Below are positions 21,303-33,473 of a stretch of 64,000 nt of DNA, piece by piece. Below the pieces are notes generated by a model that saw nothing but the letters and a program-made list of their open reading frames with translations, was not told the origin of the DNA and made no database searches. A program made the position numbers and the translations under genes. Positions within the stretch are counted from its first letter, which is position 1, and each line of letters begins with the position of its first letter. The stretch comes from Megalonaias nervosa (taxonomy: Eukaryota > Mollusca > Bivalvia > Unionida > Unionidae). The stretch lies in NCBI GenBank assembly GCA_016617855.1, contig JAECUM010004381.1, positions 1 to 64,000 of the forward strand, in the 5' to 3' direction.

Positions 21303-22639
21303 TCAATAAAGAATCATAATAAAAACTTTATAATTCACTGCAAAGTGTGTCTTCCCGAAATAGCTTTTTTTTATGGTTGATCACTCATTTTATCTCCCTT
21401 TGCCAAAGGTTGGCTGAGTTTCATCAGAGGCTAAAAAGACATCATGGACCACCTTTTATCCATGTATTACTTATAAAATGTCAATAAAATTCCTACATTT
21501 GGACTTAAACTTCCCAGACTCCAGCAGTAAGGTAATTGATTAAAAGCTTGTGTACACCTGTCAGTTGTTCTTTAGGCAGCAAGAGACAATTTTTTATACA
21601 CAAATTTAATGCCACATCTACCTCTCACACATAAAAATTGATGAAAAAATAAATACTTCAAAAAGTTCCTATTTTTGGATAGCTATTATAAAACAAAGTA
21701 TAAGAATAGTATTCCCTTGATCTGACAAGTTAATGGCAGTTTATAGTAAAAAATGTTTATGCACCTTAACCCAAAATTTATACTTAAATTTTTCATGTTA
21801 GAAGGTAATTTTTTGACAGCAGGTGATGCTTACAGTGCACACACAAGCCCTTTCCCCAGGTGGTAATTCTGATAAATATCGTGTACTAAACAGCTTGATG
21901 CAGTTCAAAATAGTTGCCATTCAACATGTTTTTGAGATATTCTACTTGCCTTGTACCCACATGTCTACTTCTACGTGTGGCAAGCAACTGATAGGCAACA
22001 ATTGATATTTCTTCCTAGGCAACAATTGATATTTCACTGTTTATAATATACTGTGAAGTAACTATGGAAAGTGTACATGCCTCACATAATTTCAAGAATA
22101 ACACATGCCCTAAACACCAAATTCTCAAATAAATCTGTATCTTTGGATATTAAATAATAATATGCAAGAAAGCCGTATCATAGCCTTAAGTTAAGAAATT
22201 TGACGGGCTAATCTACGAAACTGTCCCTTGCTACCTTAGACATTTTGCGCAAAATACTTTGTGTCAAAAGTCATGTACAGTATTATATATTTAGACGTAA
22301 AGAAAAAGGGTAAAAGGAAAATTTATTTTATGCAAAACTAATGATGTTATTACTCTCTTAGGAAAGTGATTGCTTTGCCACAGAAAGTATTGTGAATATT
22401 GTGAGTTACGGCTGCTTGTATTTGTTCAGAGATTTAAAATTTTGTGCAGTATCAGATGCAACTTGTCTTTGTTTACCAATATAACATCAGGACATGACCA
22501 GAATTCCTTTAGAATTCTGTTCAAGTGCCAGGAAGGGATTAAGGTGCAAATTTTATGAGTGAATGTCAGAGATAATCTTTTCAGCGATAAAACTGAAAAG
22601 ATGGTCTAAAGTGTTCTAACTAATTTAACATTAAAGACT
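20871..22639. other. Anonymous stretch with one TA tract
   Basis: It holds the TA microsatellite at 21259-21302 and a 24-bp duplication (AGGCAACAATTGATATTTC at about 21993 and 22018). No gene is recognised. Confidence 0.4.
21259..21302. repeat. (TA)n microsatellite
   Basis: An alternating TA tract with one AA interruption. Confidence 0.95.
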
Positions 22640-22652
22640 ACACAGTTCAGTA

Positions 22653-22900
22653 GGGGCCCCGAGTGGCTGAATGGTCTAAAGCGCTCACTGTTATGGATCA
22701 TTGCCATCTCACCTCTGTCTCTGTGGGTTTGAGTCTCCGGTTCGGCCAATGTGGGTATGTGAGAAGGCTTGCCAGTAGCTTCTTGTGGGTCTGTGGTTCT
22801 TTAAGGGATTTTCCAGGGTGGTTCTTCCACCATTTATACTGGCTGCCATGTGTAGCCTATCTTGTTCTGAAAAATGGTGTTTAACCCAACAACAACAACA
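22653..22900 (+). mobile_element. Family 1 SINE with 13-bp target duplication
   Basis: It starts GGGGCCCCGAGTGGCTGAAT and has the B-box region GGTTTGAGTCTCC, a GTGGTTCTTTAAGGG core and an (AAC)n tail. ACACAGTTCAGTA is exactly repeated at 22640-22652 and 22901-22913. Compared with the copy at 8701 it has lost head CpGs (CGTTACGGATCA has become TGTTATGGATCA), so it is somewhat older or more heavily methylated. Confidence 0.95.
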
Positions 22901-22913
22901 ACACAGTTCAGTA

Positions 22914-23925
22914 AATAATGTACTTAAGAGGTAATCTGAGACTGATTACATATATAAAAAATAATTCCTAACCGTTGATTATTGTTCTGGTGGTGCTGGT
23001 AGCAGCAGCAATGGTGTGTGGCTGGGTGTGGGTGTTTTTTGGTGGTGGGGGTAAATCACAAGTCTAGCTAATTGGGAGATACCAAAGTATAATCGGCAAA
23101 CATTAGTCTATGTTGGAACATTGATATGCAGTTGTGAGGGACCCAGATAAGCTTACAGAGTGACAGATCAATAAATCCAATGATAAATGGCTACTGAAAT
23201 TGACCATACTTATGTACTCCATACAGTTTAACAGATACTCCCATTCACTTGCAACTGGCTTTATTGATTTTGGAGTTTACAGAATGATAGTAGATAGTAA
23301 AATAAGGTATAGAACAAATATTAACAATAGAGAATTCAGTTCAAGATACCTTGCATTGCAACTGCATGGCTACTAACATAAACATAACAGAAAACACAAT
23401 TCTCACAGAAGTCAAGTCTGTCCATCAAAGTCAGTCTCTTGTTCACTTAGTGGGTTTCCTACATGAATGAAACCCTTTGTCATCTCTCATGACATTGCTT
23501 CAGTTGAATAGTTTGAAACTAGCCTTGCTGATAGAAAAGATTCTTTTGCAGTCCTATGGGGTCACAAGCTCAAGGTCATTATGATGAACCATATCAATAC
23601 TAAGATATAGTTGCAATGGGTTTTTACAAGAACAAAACCCTTTCATTTGTCAATAACCATGCATGGTTGGCCATAGTTTCTTGCAAAATGCATGTGTAAT
23701 GAAAGGCTGGGTTTTAGTTCGCAGACAGTGCATCATCCACTGTTGTGGTAGCAGTGCTGATAAGTGAACGGAAAAATTGCTACAGCATGGAATCACTGTA
23801 AGCTTGATGCAGTATAAAGGAAGTTGTACCAGAGTCTGATTTTCTTTTACAGGAGTCTAGAAAAGATTCATGGAAAAAGTACAAAAATTTCATATTTAGA
23901 TTAAAACATGAACTGACCATTACTT
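22914..23925. other. Anonymous stretch
   Basis: G/T-rich runs occur near 22990-23055. There is no gene or repeat family I can name. Confidence 0.35.
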
Positions 23926-23933
23926 TTGACTTA

Positions 23934-24015
23934 CTGACCAGTCATCTGACCTATGCCTCATATCATGGGGGTCCTTAGGGTACAAAGATTCATTGAAATG
24001 GGACATTTCAGTGTA
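23934..24015. repeat. Uninterrupted copy of the repeat that hosts the SINE at 8701
   Basis: CTGACCAGTCATCTGACCTA, then CCTCATATCATG, then GGGGGTCCTTAGGGTAC reads straight through the place where the 8.7-kb copy is split by the SINE. It is therefore a paralogous empty site. Confidence 0.7.
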
Positions 24016-24149
24016 ATATGGCCTTAATTTAGGCAGACACAATAATAGTTTGCAAGTAAACCTGCTTGAAATATAGCATAAAACGATACATTATTTTGTA
24101 CTGAAGGTTGCATATTATGAGAGATATTGCATTGGAGCTGCTGATATCC

Positions 24150-24240
24150 AGCCCAAGTGAGCACTTGTAAAATGATAGCTGAAGTGACCACTTGTAAAAT
24201 GACAGCCCAAGTGACTACTTGTAAAATGATAGCACAAAGC
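24150..24240. repeat. ~30-bp tandem repeat, three copies
   Basis: CACTTGTAAAATGATAGC-like units repeat three times with spacing of about 28-31 bases. They make part of a 78-codon minus frame look repetitive. Confidence 0.8.
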
Positions 24241-24410
24241 TTGAAGCTAGGACCACTCAAATTTCATTTGTAAAAATTATGCCCTTTTTAGGTCTTCATA
24301 AATTAATAAGCAATTAATAAAGATCAGATATTGTGTGTTTGAACTGCAGTTTTATTTAACATGAAAATTGATGGATAAAACACTTATTTTTATTTTTTAC
24401 TCTCACTCAG

Positions 24411-24612
24411 GAACTCTATAAAATTTGAGTCAAGAAAGAACGGGCCTCAGAGTCGCAAAGCTGTTGAAGCACAAAAACCAAACTTGCACTCAAACTCCAA
24501 AAATTCAAAATTATATTTAGTGTCACTCAATCTCGTTAAGACAAGCAAACAGTTAGATGACCCCATCATTGGCAATTCTTACCTCTCTTGGAAACAAAGT
24601 TACAGAAGTTAA
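24411..24612 (+). CDS. Candidate terminal coding exon, unknown protein
   Basis: A strong acceptor (TTTTTTACTCTCACTCAG) opens, in phase 2, a frame of 66 codons to TAA at 24610-24612. It begins NSIKFESRKNGPQSRKAVEA and ends with SYLSWKQSYRS. An AATAAA lies at about 24745-24750. The entry phase fits the exit of 16432-16516, so this could be an alternative 3' end of the same gene. No ATG is needed for an internal or terminal exon. The family is unknown, and a 200-base open run could be chance. Confidence 0.35.
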
Positions 24613-25699
24613 TATTTTGAACTCACTTTTGTGAAAATGATGCCTGAACTCTGAGGTTTAACCAATAATTGTTCAGACTTGCTCTTAAATCTAGATTAAA
24701 TTGCATATATTTAAACTGATGTGGTTGCTATAAATTGATCTAACAATAAAATTACTTAAATTCAAGCAACATGTGTGACAACTCTACATTAAAAGGAGAG
24801 ATTAGATTTTCTTAATAACTCATTGGAATGCAGAGTTCAATATTGACAATAAAATTCAGTTGCTTTCATACATAGCTGTTTGTCAAGTTACCTGTAGGTG
24901 AAATATTTTGTGTGCCAGGAATACTACATGGACATTTGAGCAGATTTGGGAAAATACAGCTGTGATCAGTACATGCAGGCTAATGGTAGGTCGTTTGTTC
25001 AGCAATTTAAAGAATAATTACTCTGTGAAAAATAATTGCATTTTTCCATGTAACTTTTGAGGAAAAATGTGAATCCTTATCTTACCATAATATTTAAAGC
25101 TATTCTTGTTACATCTTTCAGGAATGTTACCTATATAGGTAACTAGAACTTGACAGTAAATACAATGTGAAGATCATGAAATTAACATTTGTGAACAGTT
25201 TTTCTTGATTTTAAATCCTTGTGAACTTCATTTTTGGTGGGTTTTTATAGTTCTTCATTAACAGAGTACTTTTGAGGACAAAGAAAGATGTTTATTTGCT
25301 TGTGAAATTAATTATGGTATGTTTTAGCTTCCTTTTGTTGCGCTGTAGAGGTTTTTGTGCAGGGAACATTTAAGTGTACTGGTAGTACATAATAATCTAC
25401 TTGTATCAAGAAAAGGCATATACATGTAGAGAAAATTTAAATTTAATATCAGCAATACGTACGTGTAAGGGTGCAAATTTCTGTCGATCTATGAAGAACA
25501 CATTAAGTTGGACAGGTGAACGATTAATTAGATTTATGGGGACTGGTGCGTGTTTAAATCACCGTAATGCACTGATTGGCAAATGTCACTGTCATGGAAG
25601 CAGTGGTTCTTAATCAAGCCATTGTTTATTTAACTGAAAAGGATAGGGGTTAACTTCTGATCTGTATGGAGAACTGTCAGTTTTGAAATTTTCCAGGAA
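24613..25699. other. Anonymous stretch, possible 3' UTR at its start
   Basis: It contains the AATAAA near 24745 that would serve the preceding candidate exon. Otherwise nothing is recognised. Confidence 0.3.
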
Positions 25700-25711
25700 T
25701 CAGTATTTGGT

Positions 25712-25964
25712 TGTTGTTGTTGTTGTTATAGGGTTTAACGCCATTTTTCAGCACAAGATAGGCAATACATGGCGGCCAGTATTAATGGTGGAGGAAGAAC
25801 CCTGGAAAACCCCGGAAAGAACCACCGACCCACGAGAAGCTACTGGCAGGCTTTCTCACGTACCCACATTAGCCGAGCCTGGACTCGAACTCATGCAGAC
25901 AGAGGTGAGATGGCAGTGATCCGTAACGATCAGCGCTTTAGACCACTCGGCCACTCGGAGCCCC
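25712..25964 (-). mobile_element. Family 1 SINE, minus strand, with 12-bp target duplication
   Basis: Reading the complement gives a GGGGCTCCGAGTGGCCGAGT head, a B box, a GTGGGTCGGTGGTTCTTTCC core and TGAAAAATGGCGTTAAACCC, then (AAC)n, which appears here as (TTG)n at 25712 onward. TCAGTATTTGGT is repeated at 25700-25711 and 25965-25976. CpGs are well kept, so it is a young copy. Confidence 0.95.
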
Positions 25965-25979
25965 TCAGTATTTGGTAAT

Positions 25980-27600
25980 CTGAGGTTGTCAGGCAGACTA
26001 CATTTTTAGCGCCTTAACTATAATTCGGATTGGTTACGCTGAATAAGGGGGGGCGTGATTCCACATGGAAACTTTGTTTTAAATGTGCCTATCGCAACAC
26101 TTTTAATCTGTCGACGCCATTTTCTGCAAGAGAAAAACAAAGGTAGAGGACTCCAGGTTGAATTTAGAAGAAATCCACTCGTAATTAGGATCCAAGGGAT
26201 TGGATGTCTGGAAAAATCTACGAACTCAATTCTAGTGGTAAAAGCTTGAAGACACAAGGTATTCTGCGTCAGTCTCACGTAATTTCTTGATATCCATAGG
26301 ATGATTTGTTTGATTTATTTGCTTATATTTGCATGATTTATTTGGTTAGATTGGTAGATCAATTTTCTTGATATGAATACAACTGTGCGAGTTCATCTAT
26401 ATGAATCCGTACACTGATATTCTTTATATAAGTTTGATGAATCGTTTGAACATATAGTCTCGTTTGTTATAGGTAAAAATGTATTTAGAATTTCATGCCT
26501 TACTTTAGTGATATGAGGTTTGAGAATCCTTGTAAATTCTCTGATTTAGATAATGTCACATATGATAAAGACTTAAGTGCATATTGACTGAAATTAATGT
26601 TGTTAAACCATGTGAAATTAATGTTGTTGAACCATGTAGTGAGGTTTCATATATGCTAGAGACTTGAATGTGTGTATTCACTCTAAATGCCGTAGTTGAG
26701 TCATGTAAGGAATTTCATTCATTCATTTGTGTAATTAAGTCAGGACTGATGTCTTGAGGTGTTGTTACTGTAAGCCAGTTGAAATAGTCATTAGGGAGTA
26801 CATTAATCTTAGGAAACTAGGTTTGTTTATGGTCTGCCTTGCTTAGTTAGACCAGATGGCCGTTGGTATCTGTTTGAATTCCGATAGAACTTATCTGACA
26901 TTAATGAGAGGAGAAAGTAATGATCTCTTCCCAGTAGGGTACCTAACAGAATACTCAGGTTGCCACTTTGTTTACTTTTGCAAGGTGAGATAGTTCCATG
27001 TGATATATCCACATGACGTATCACGTACTTACAAAACCAAAGTAACCACACAAAGTTGGAGGCTGAAAGAGGCAAGACACCTGAGAATTTGGCTAAAGGG
27101 AAAAGTGGAAAGGACCCAGACTTACAGGCACAAGGAAGTCAAAAGAACAGTTGCAGCGAATTTGGACTGAGCCAGAACCATCAGGTTATGAATCTGTACA
27201 AGGCAGTGTTTTTTATCTTTACTCGATTCGATGATGAATTAATTCTATCGCTTAACAGACCAGCTATTTGTATAAGCATATTTGTATTTGAAATTCGTTG
27301 AATAACTTCAATCAAAAAGTGTATCTTTCTAATGTAATGCATTATCACAATTGTTTATGAATTTCATTGTTTATGAATTGTTGATTAAATTTTATGGTTT
27401 GTACATGTACGGGGGCTCGTGTCATTCTGTTCTATATATCTGCTCAGATCTTTATCTATTCCATATATAAGTTTCACACTTTATATTGATATTTACTTGT
27501 TCTGGGCAAATTACACCATCGGCGCTCACCCTCTAGATAACGATAACCAAACCCATACAACCCACCCCAACAAAGCTGGGGGAGTTTGCAACAGTATGTA
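25980..27600. other. Less AT-rich stretch with short frames, unrecognised
   Basis: Several CpGs (GTCGACGCC, GGGGGGGCGTG) occur at 26030-26130. A plus frame at 27056-27301 starts MEAERGKTPENLAKGKSGKD, hydrophilic and protein-like for its first 45 codons, then becomes AT-driven after a GTT at 27184 that could be a weak donor. It could be an exon, a gag-like relic or chance. GTACATGTACGGGGGCTC near 27400 is a short palindrome-bearing segment. A 24-bp duplication (AAATTAATGTTGTTxAACCATGTG) sits at about 26590-26640. Confidence 0.3.
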
Positions 27601-27944
27601 ACTTAATGCTATTGCATAGCTAACCTTTATGGGATGGAAGCTACCCTCATCTATATGATGAGAATTCATCCATATATTGGGTGACTTTCTGGAAGATTCC
27701 AGAAGCCTACCCTATGACCTTACACATGCCCAGTTGTCATCATCTTTTATTCCAGGTGATGATATCTCAGTGGTTGGAAAATGTAATCTATGAAAAATTG
27801 TTTTTGCACGATGTCTATTAGCATGATTTGGACACTTTTTATTATGTGTATCATAATTTATTTACCCTCAGTCCAAGTGTTTATATTGTTAGAATTAAGC
27901 TCTCTTGAAAGCTGTTGACATTATTAGATATTTAGCTCTGTTGA

Positions 27945-28900
27945 TCGTAGACCAGAAGAGCATACAGGATGGTCAGATGTCCGTTGTCCATCTGCCATTT
28001 GTCATCCAACATGTGTCCATCTATTAGCACAAGTTTATTATCAATACTTCTCCTAAACTACTTGGAAGATTGCCATGAAACTTTACACACTCATTCAGCC
28101 ATACTGTAGTTGGTTCCGGATAAAAATGGTGTCTTCAAATCCAACACAAAAATCATCTTATCACAACTACTTCTGAATGGACTATCATATCAGCATGGGG
28201 TTTTCCTGAATGGACTGTCATATCAGCATGGGGTTTTCCTGAATGGACTGTCATATCAGCATGGGGTTTTCCTGAATGGACTGTCATATCAGCATGGGGT
28301 TTTCATTAAATGGCTCCTGAATGGACTGTCATATCAGCATGGGGTTTTCATTAAATGACTCCTGAATGGACTGTCATATCAGCATGGGGATTTCATTAAA
28401 TGACTCCTGAATGGACTGTCATATCAGCATAGGGTTTTCATTAAATGACTCCTGAATGGACTGTCATATCAGCATGGGGTTTTCATTCAAGAGTCATTTA
28501 ATGGTGTTTTCATTAAATGACTCCTGAATGGACTGTCATATGGGGTTTTCATTAAATAACTCCTGCATGGACTGTCATATGGGGTTTTCATTAAATGACT
28601 CTTGAATGGACTGTCATATGGGGTTTTCATTAAATGACTCCTGAATGGACTGTCATATCAGCATGGGGTTTTCATTAAATGACTCCTGAATGGACTGTCA
28701 TATCAGCATGGGGTTTTCATTAAATGACTTCTGAATGGACTGTCATATCAGTATGGGATATTCATTAAATGACTTCTGATTATGTGTGGTTGGTCCTAAA
28801 TGAAAATGGTGCCAATCTGATCAAGTCGTATTGAAACTGTTATTACTGCTTCTCCTCCTGAATGGATGGTCATATGAACATGGAGTTTCACTGAAAGACT
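27945..28900. repeat. Dispersed repeat F3 with an amplified 33/45-bp core
   Basis: Starts with GACCAGAAGAGCATACAGGATGG as at 13306. From about 28171, TGAATGGACTGTCATATCAG repeats: first four copies spaced 33 bp, then copies spaced 45 bp that add ATTAAATGACTCC, and three copies lacking TCAGCA after CATA. The 33-bp part yields an 11-residue repeat frame, which is not a gene. Ordinary F3 sub-units follow from 28790. An inverted unit lies at 28484-28503. Confidence 0.85.
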
Positions 28901-29360
28901 TCTGTAATATGATATCTAGTTAATGTAAATGAAAATCATGCTGATCTGGGGTCCAATATGACCACAACATGTCTTGCATGTCAAAGAATTGGCATATTTT
29001 TATAAATAACCAAAGTATTAACAGGACTATGATGCCCTGGGGTCTTTCCATACTCCCAAGAACTTACCCCCTGGGTCAGAGCATGGAAACTATTGAGATC
29101 TCCATTCTATAATCATAAATACATTACTATTCATGAAAAGACAAATTACTATGTATAACTGATATAGACCTCAGGGTCCATTTCTGCTGCCAAGGACTTG
29201 GCCATATGTATAGGACTACATGTTTGGATTTTTTTGGAAGGGTTTCTCTTCCTTATACTTTCATCCTTACATTTTTATAATGTTTTACTTTAATCAGCAT
29301 TGTGTAGCTAGGATTTTGTCAGCATGGCATCAGACCCTACACATAGACACAATATGTACG
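28901..29360. other. Anonymous stretch
   Basis: No gene is recognised. Some CCATACTCCCAAGAACTTACC-type phrases recur at 29160-29210 and 29750-29770, suggesting an old dispersed repeat. Confidence 0.3.
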
Positions 29361-29388
29361 CATGCCTGCCTGCCTGCCTGCCTGTCTA
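29361..29388. repeat. (TGCC)n microsatellite
   Basis: Five TGCC/CTGC units, then TGTCTACC. Confidence 0.85.
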
Positions 29389-29410
29389 CCTCTCTCCCTC
29401 CCATCCAAAT

Positions 29411-29636
29411 GTGGCATAGTGCTCTAAGATGTCCGCTTTCACAAATCAAAGACGTATAGTCTCTGACCACGTTGGTTCAAGTCTTGATCTTGGCCAGTGT
29501 AGGTAGATGAGAAAGCTTGTCAATTCTTCCAATGGGTTTCTTACCAGGGTTTTATCAGGTTCTTCCTCCACCGGATATTCTGGCTGCCATGTCTAGCCTG
29601 TTGTGTGCTGAAAAATGGCATTAAGCCCACAACAAG
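29411..29636 (+). mobile_element. Family 1 SINE, old copy
   Basis: The A-box end is decayed. It is identified by GTTGGTTCAAGTCTTGATCT, GATGAGAAAGCTTGTCAATT, TTCTTCCTCCACCGGATATT and CTGAAAAATGGCATTAAGCC before a very short ACAAC tail. No target duplication is seen. Confidence 0.75.
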
Positions 29637-30242
29637 AGATAGACATGCATACATATGACTAGAAAATATTGAGATCCCCACCTTGTAGCCATAAGTATAC
29701 TCCCTGAGCATGAAAAGACAAATGTGTATTTGCCACATACTTTTTTTTACCCCTACCCCAATGAACTTAGCTTGTGGGTCATAAATTGTAAACTGTTGAG
29801 CTCCCAACTCCATAACCATTTGTATATATTTACTTCTATTCATACATGCAACTAAAATTGGCCATGGGATCATTCTTACCCCAGTGGACTTTGTGATTGG
29901 AACATAGCCTGAAAACTCTCAATATCCCTACCCTATAGCCATATACATAGACAAATGCACATACCTAACTTACATTTGCCCCTAGCAAGTCCATATCTAC
30001 AGGGACCTACCCAAAAGACCCTAACTTCAGGCTTTATGAGTGATACATGTTTCATAAGCTCAGAATTCTAGGTGACCTTGGCATCAAGTCAAAGTGCATT
30101 GCCTGCATTTTTTACTTAACTGACCTTAGAAGACAGTTACTTCTCCATATACAAATGAACTTTGACAAGACATTGAATTTTGTTGCATTCCATCCACACC
30201 CCCCTTGAAGGTTATAGCCAGTACTTTGACATTCGTTTCAAG
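29637..30242. other. Anonymous stretch
   Basis: Diverged repeated phrases (ACTGTTGAGCTCCCAACTCC-like; compare 29090 and 29665) suggest an old dispersed repeat with ~120-bp spacing. There is no gene. Confidence 0.3.
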
Positions 30243-30299
30243 CTAAAGGGTCTTCCTTTTTTTAATTAAAAATCCGCAGTAGGTTTTGAGCATTATTTG

Positions 30300-30458
30300 T
30301 TTTGTTTTGTTCATTTTATATTGTGCCAAGGAAATAAGTGGTAAGTCCCTTGGGGTCAGACAAGGGCAACTGACCCAGGCATATCTGGGTATTAAACCTT
30401 TTGAGCCTTGGATTTTGAGTCCATGTTCTGCCAACTGAGCTACCACGGCTGTGGGCAT
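30300..30458 (-). mobile_element. tRNA-derived SINE, third type
   Basis: On the minus strand it starts ACAGCCGTGGTAGCTCAGTT, a clear tRNA A-box region. It then has a decayed B box and CCCCAAGGGACTTACCACTT, a typical SINE body. The 3' end fades into T/A-rich sequence. Family membership differs from family 1. Confidence 0.65.
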
Positions 30459-33400
30459 GTTAACACAGACATTTTTGAAAAAACTTCTTATATCAAACCC
30501 AGCTTGTGGATATACCAGAAGAATACCTTCAGTGATCTAGTATAATAATTTAAAAAAAAAAATAAAAAAAATTTTGTTTGAACCAAACTTAGTATATGGT
30601 TATTTCTTGACAGTATCCGAGACATGTTCAGTGATGCCATGAAAAATGACTTTTGTACTGCACTTATCTTAAGAACATGATATCTCAGACATGTAAGAAA
30701 AATATTTCTATTACCAAACTTGGTAAGTTCCTCAAGAATCTCTAAGATTGTTTTAATACTTGAGAGTTAAAAGAATTTAAGGACAGAAATAATGGATGCA
30801 GCTGAAAAGGATACATCCTTGCTCTGGATAAAAAAAATTATTAGAATTTTCCCTTACTCAGAGCATAAACATCTTCAAAATTTTCAGCATTTTTCACACT
30901 GTTTCCGTCAGTGACTACTGTTGATCATATGACTTATAATGGTCAAATGATATGATAAAGCCTTCTGTGATAACTTACACATAGTAGCAAAGAGCGACAG
31001 TCCATCATTCCCAATCAGATCAAGGTCATCACATCTGAGGACAAAATTTGGAAAAGGAAGGTGAAGGAGCCAAATACAACATTGGAGGCCAACACTAAAC
31101 AGGGATGAGGGGCTTGAGGCCAGTTTTGTCATATCACATGACCATTATAAGTCATGTGATCAGATTTAGTTGCTGATGAAGGAAGTGTAATATTGCTGAG
31201 AATTTCAAACTATAGGATATTTATGCCCTGAGTAAGCATATAATATGCTATTTACGGTGCTCTTGTCTTATACCTAAAAGAAGTGTATGACAGAGTCTTG
31301 TAATTGTAACTAGTTTCACAGATTTTAATAAATTGCTGAGAAACATGCTACAGTTATTGTATAAAGATGGGTTTTTTGACAAATCATTTTGCTCCTACAT
31401 TTTTTGTTGACTTAGAACTGAATGTAGTATAGTTATTGGTCCTGCTTTGCATATGTATCATAAAGTAAGTATGTGCACACACACACACACTGCTATAAAA
31501 TGATGGTTCAGGTCCATAAAATGTGACTGCTATGTACCAAACCATGCTATAATCAGGTCAGTTAGCTGAAGAAAATGATGCATACATTAAAACAATTGGT
31601 GGAGCTGGAGTGGGTGGGTAATAAAAGCGGGTGCAAAAATACATGCTTCATTGGTACAGCTACCATCCTAAATCAGTGCATATTAAATATGAACTTGTTC
31701 CATATTAAACCAGTACTTAAAATGGTTGTTACATGCTTAATATTTATTTTTATATATACAAACTCTGCATCATAACCATAAATAGTTATGTGTACTCACC
31801 AGTCAAATCAGTTTTTATTTATAATAGTAATTTCGTAAAAAATGTGCATAAAGAAGCATAATTTCTATAATTTAAAAAAAACAACATTTGCTTGGTCCAT
31901 TCCAATCCATTTAATTTTATGCTAATACATTCACAAAAATCTGTGAAATGTGTGGGTTTGTTTTCCTTGCAACATTGATATTTGCTAGATGTGACACTCC
32001 AAAGGGTCTGATTTCAGACTGTGAATCATATGCATAAATTTCAGACACAGAGAGTTTCTCAAAAAAAAGAAACGTGCATTTAGGCTTAATTAGTACATGA
32101 ACTTCAGCTTTAAAAGGTCAGAGGTACTGACTTGGTACTGCTCTTGCAACCAGAATTCAACAGGTGCCTGTACATATAAACTGCCTGAACCCAGTTTAGG
32201 AGAAAACCATACTACTGTGTGGGTTCAGAGCAAGTTCCTTAACAAATATGGAGTCATTCTCTGAAGGACTGGGGTAAAAAACAAACACCCATCCACCTAG
32301 TATTCATTGAAAAATTTGTTTTATAACTATGACTTTGCTTCACTGCAGAGCAGCAGGGAGTCAAATGTTTGATTATATTAGCTAATCTCTCCACCTTTAT
32401 AACTTAAAATGGTTTTGTTCCAATCAGTTTTGACACTTGAGGACAGTTTTCTGTGTAAATGTGAATGATCTGAAGCCAAAACATAAAAAGGGTTAAGATG
32501 ATAGTGGGTGTAGGTTGTTTTACATGTGTTATGGTATTACTACCAAAACTGCTGACAATTTGGTCCATTACTTGTTTCAGCAGGTATTTACAACAGGTGA
32601 TTTAGCAGGCATGGATAATGTATTGTTTTCCCTGTAAAATGGTAGGTAAATTAATTGAATTATAAATTGAGTTGAGAAGCATTTTTAGACCATCACATTA
32701 TTTGTTTGACTTGTGACTAGTAAACATAAACACACTCAACAAGTGAGAAAATATTTAATGGACTTCAGAAATTGCATAATATTCAAACGGAAAACATGTG
32801 CTCTCCTGTAATCTTAGGATGATTTGCAGTCCTGCAAAGAAATGAATGTACTGAACACATTAACAGATATGATAGTAAATAAAAAAAAGACATTTTTTCT
32901 AAAACCAAAATGTTTCAAAAGCTGTACTTGCCTGAAATATTCTTTCATAACATCCCATTTGGCCACCATGTTGCCATACATGACACATACCAAATAATGA
33001 TAAAGGATCATAAATATAATTATATTTGTAATATTTAAAATCAGTTTGTGACAAATACAACTGTTTTGTAAAAAATCTAAACAAGTTTTTGAATTTTTTT
33101 ATAATGAAAATGAAAACATGCTGTTATTTTCATTAAGTTCATAACAAGATTAGTTGGAAATTTCTGTACATTCCTAACTGATGGAAACTACTGATGCATT
33201 GGTACAGTGAAAAATTAATGAGGTACATTCCACCAAAAACAATTACAGTTGACCAGTGTATAGGAAATACCCGCAAAATTGGCCAGCATTTGTAGAACAT
33301 GAAGAAAATCACAATTGAAATTGGTAAATGAAACCTTGATATATCAGTCAATTTATCATTGAGAACAGTTATTAAAAGTAGAACTTTTCACGATGTTGAA

Positions 33401-33470
33401 TAAAATTTGAGGGTAATAAGCACCATTTTCTAAAACGATAAATGAGCAAAAATAATAGACAAAACTATAT
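30459..33470. other. Anonymous stretch, about 3 kb
   Basis: It includes a short (CA)n at 31476-31491 and A-runs, plus chance frames of up to ~74 codons. No gene, repeat family or transposon end is identified. Confidence 0.35.
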
Positions 33471-33473
33471 ATG

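Noticed and set aside
27056..27301. Frame starting MEAERGKTPENL as a gene
   Set aside because: The first 45 codons look protein-like but there is no upstream start context, no clear splice pair and no recognised family. It is mentioned in the feature list as unresolved rather than called.
28110..28358. Repeat-containing protein with an 11-residue motif
   Set aside because: It comes from the 33-bp tandem units of a non-coding dispersed repeat; neighbouring 45-bp units belong to the same DNA array.
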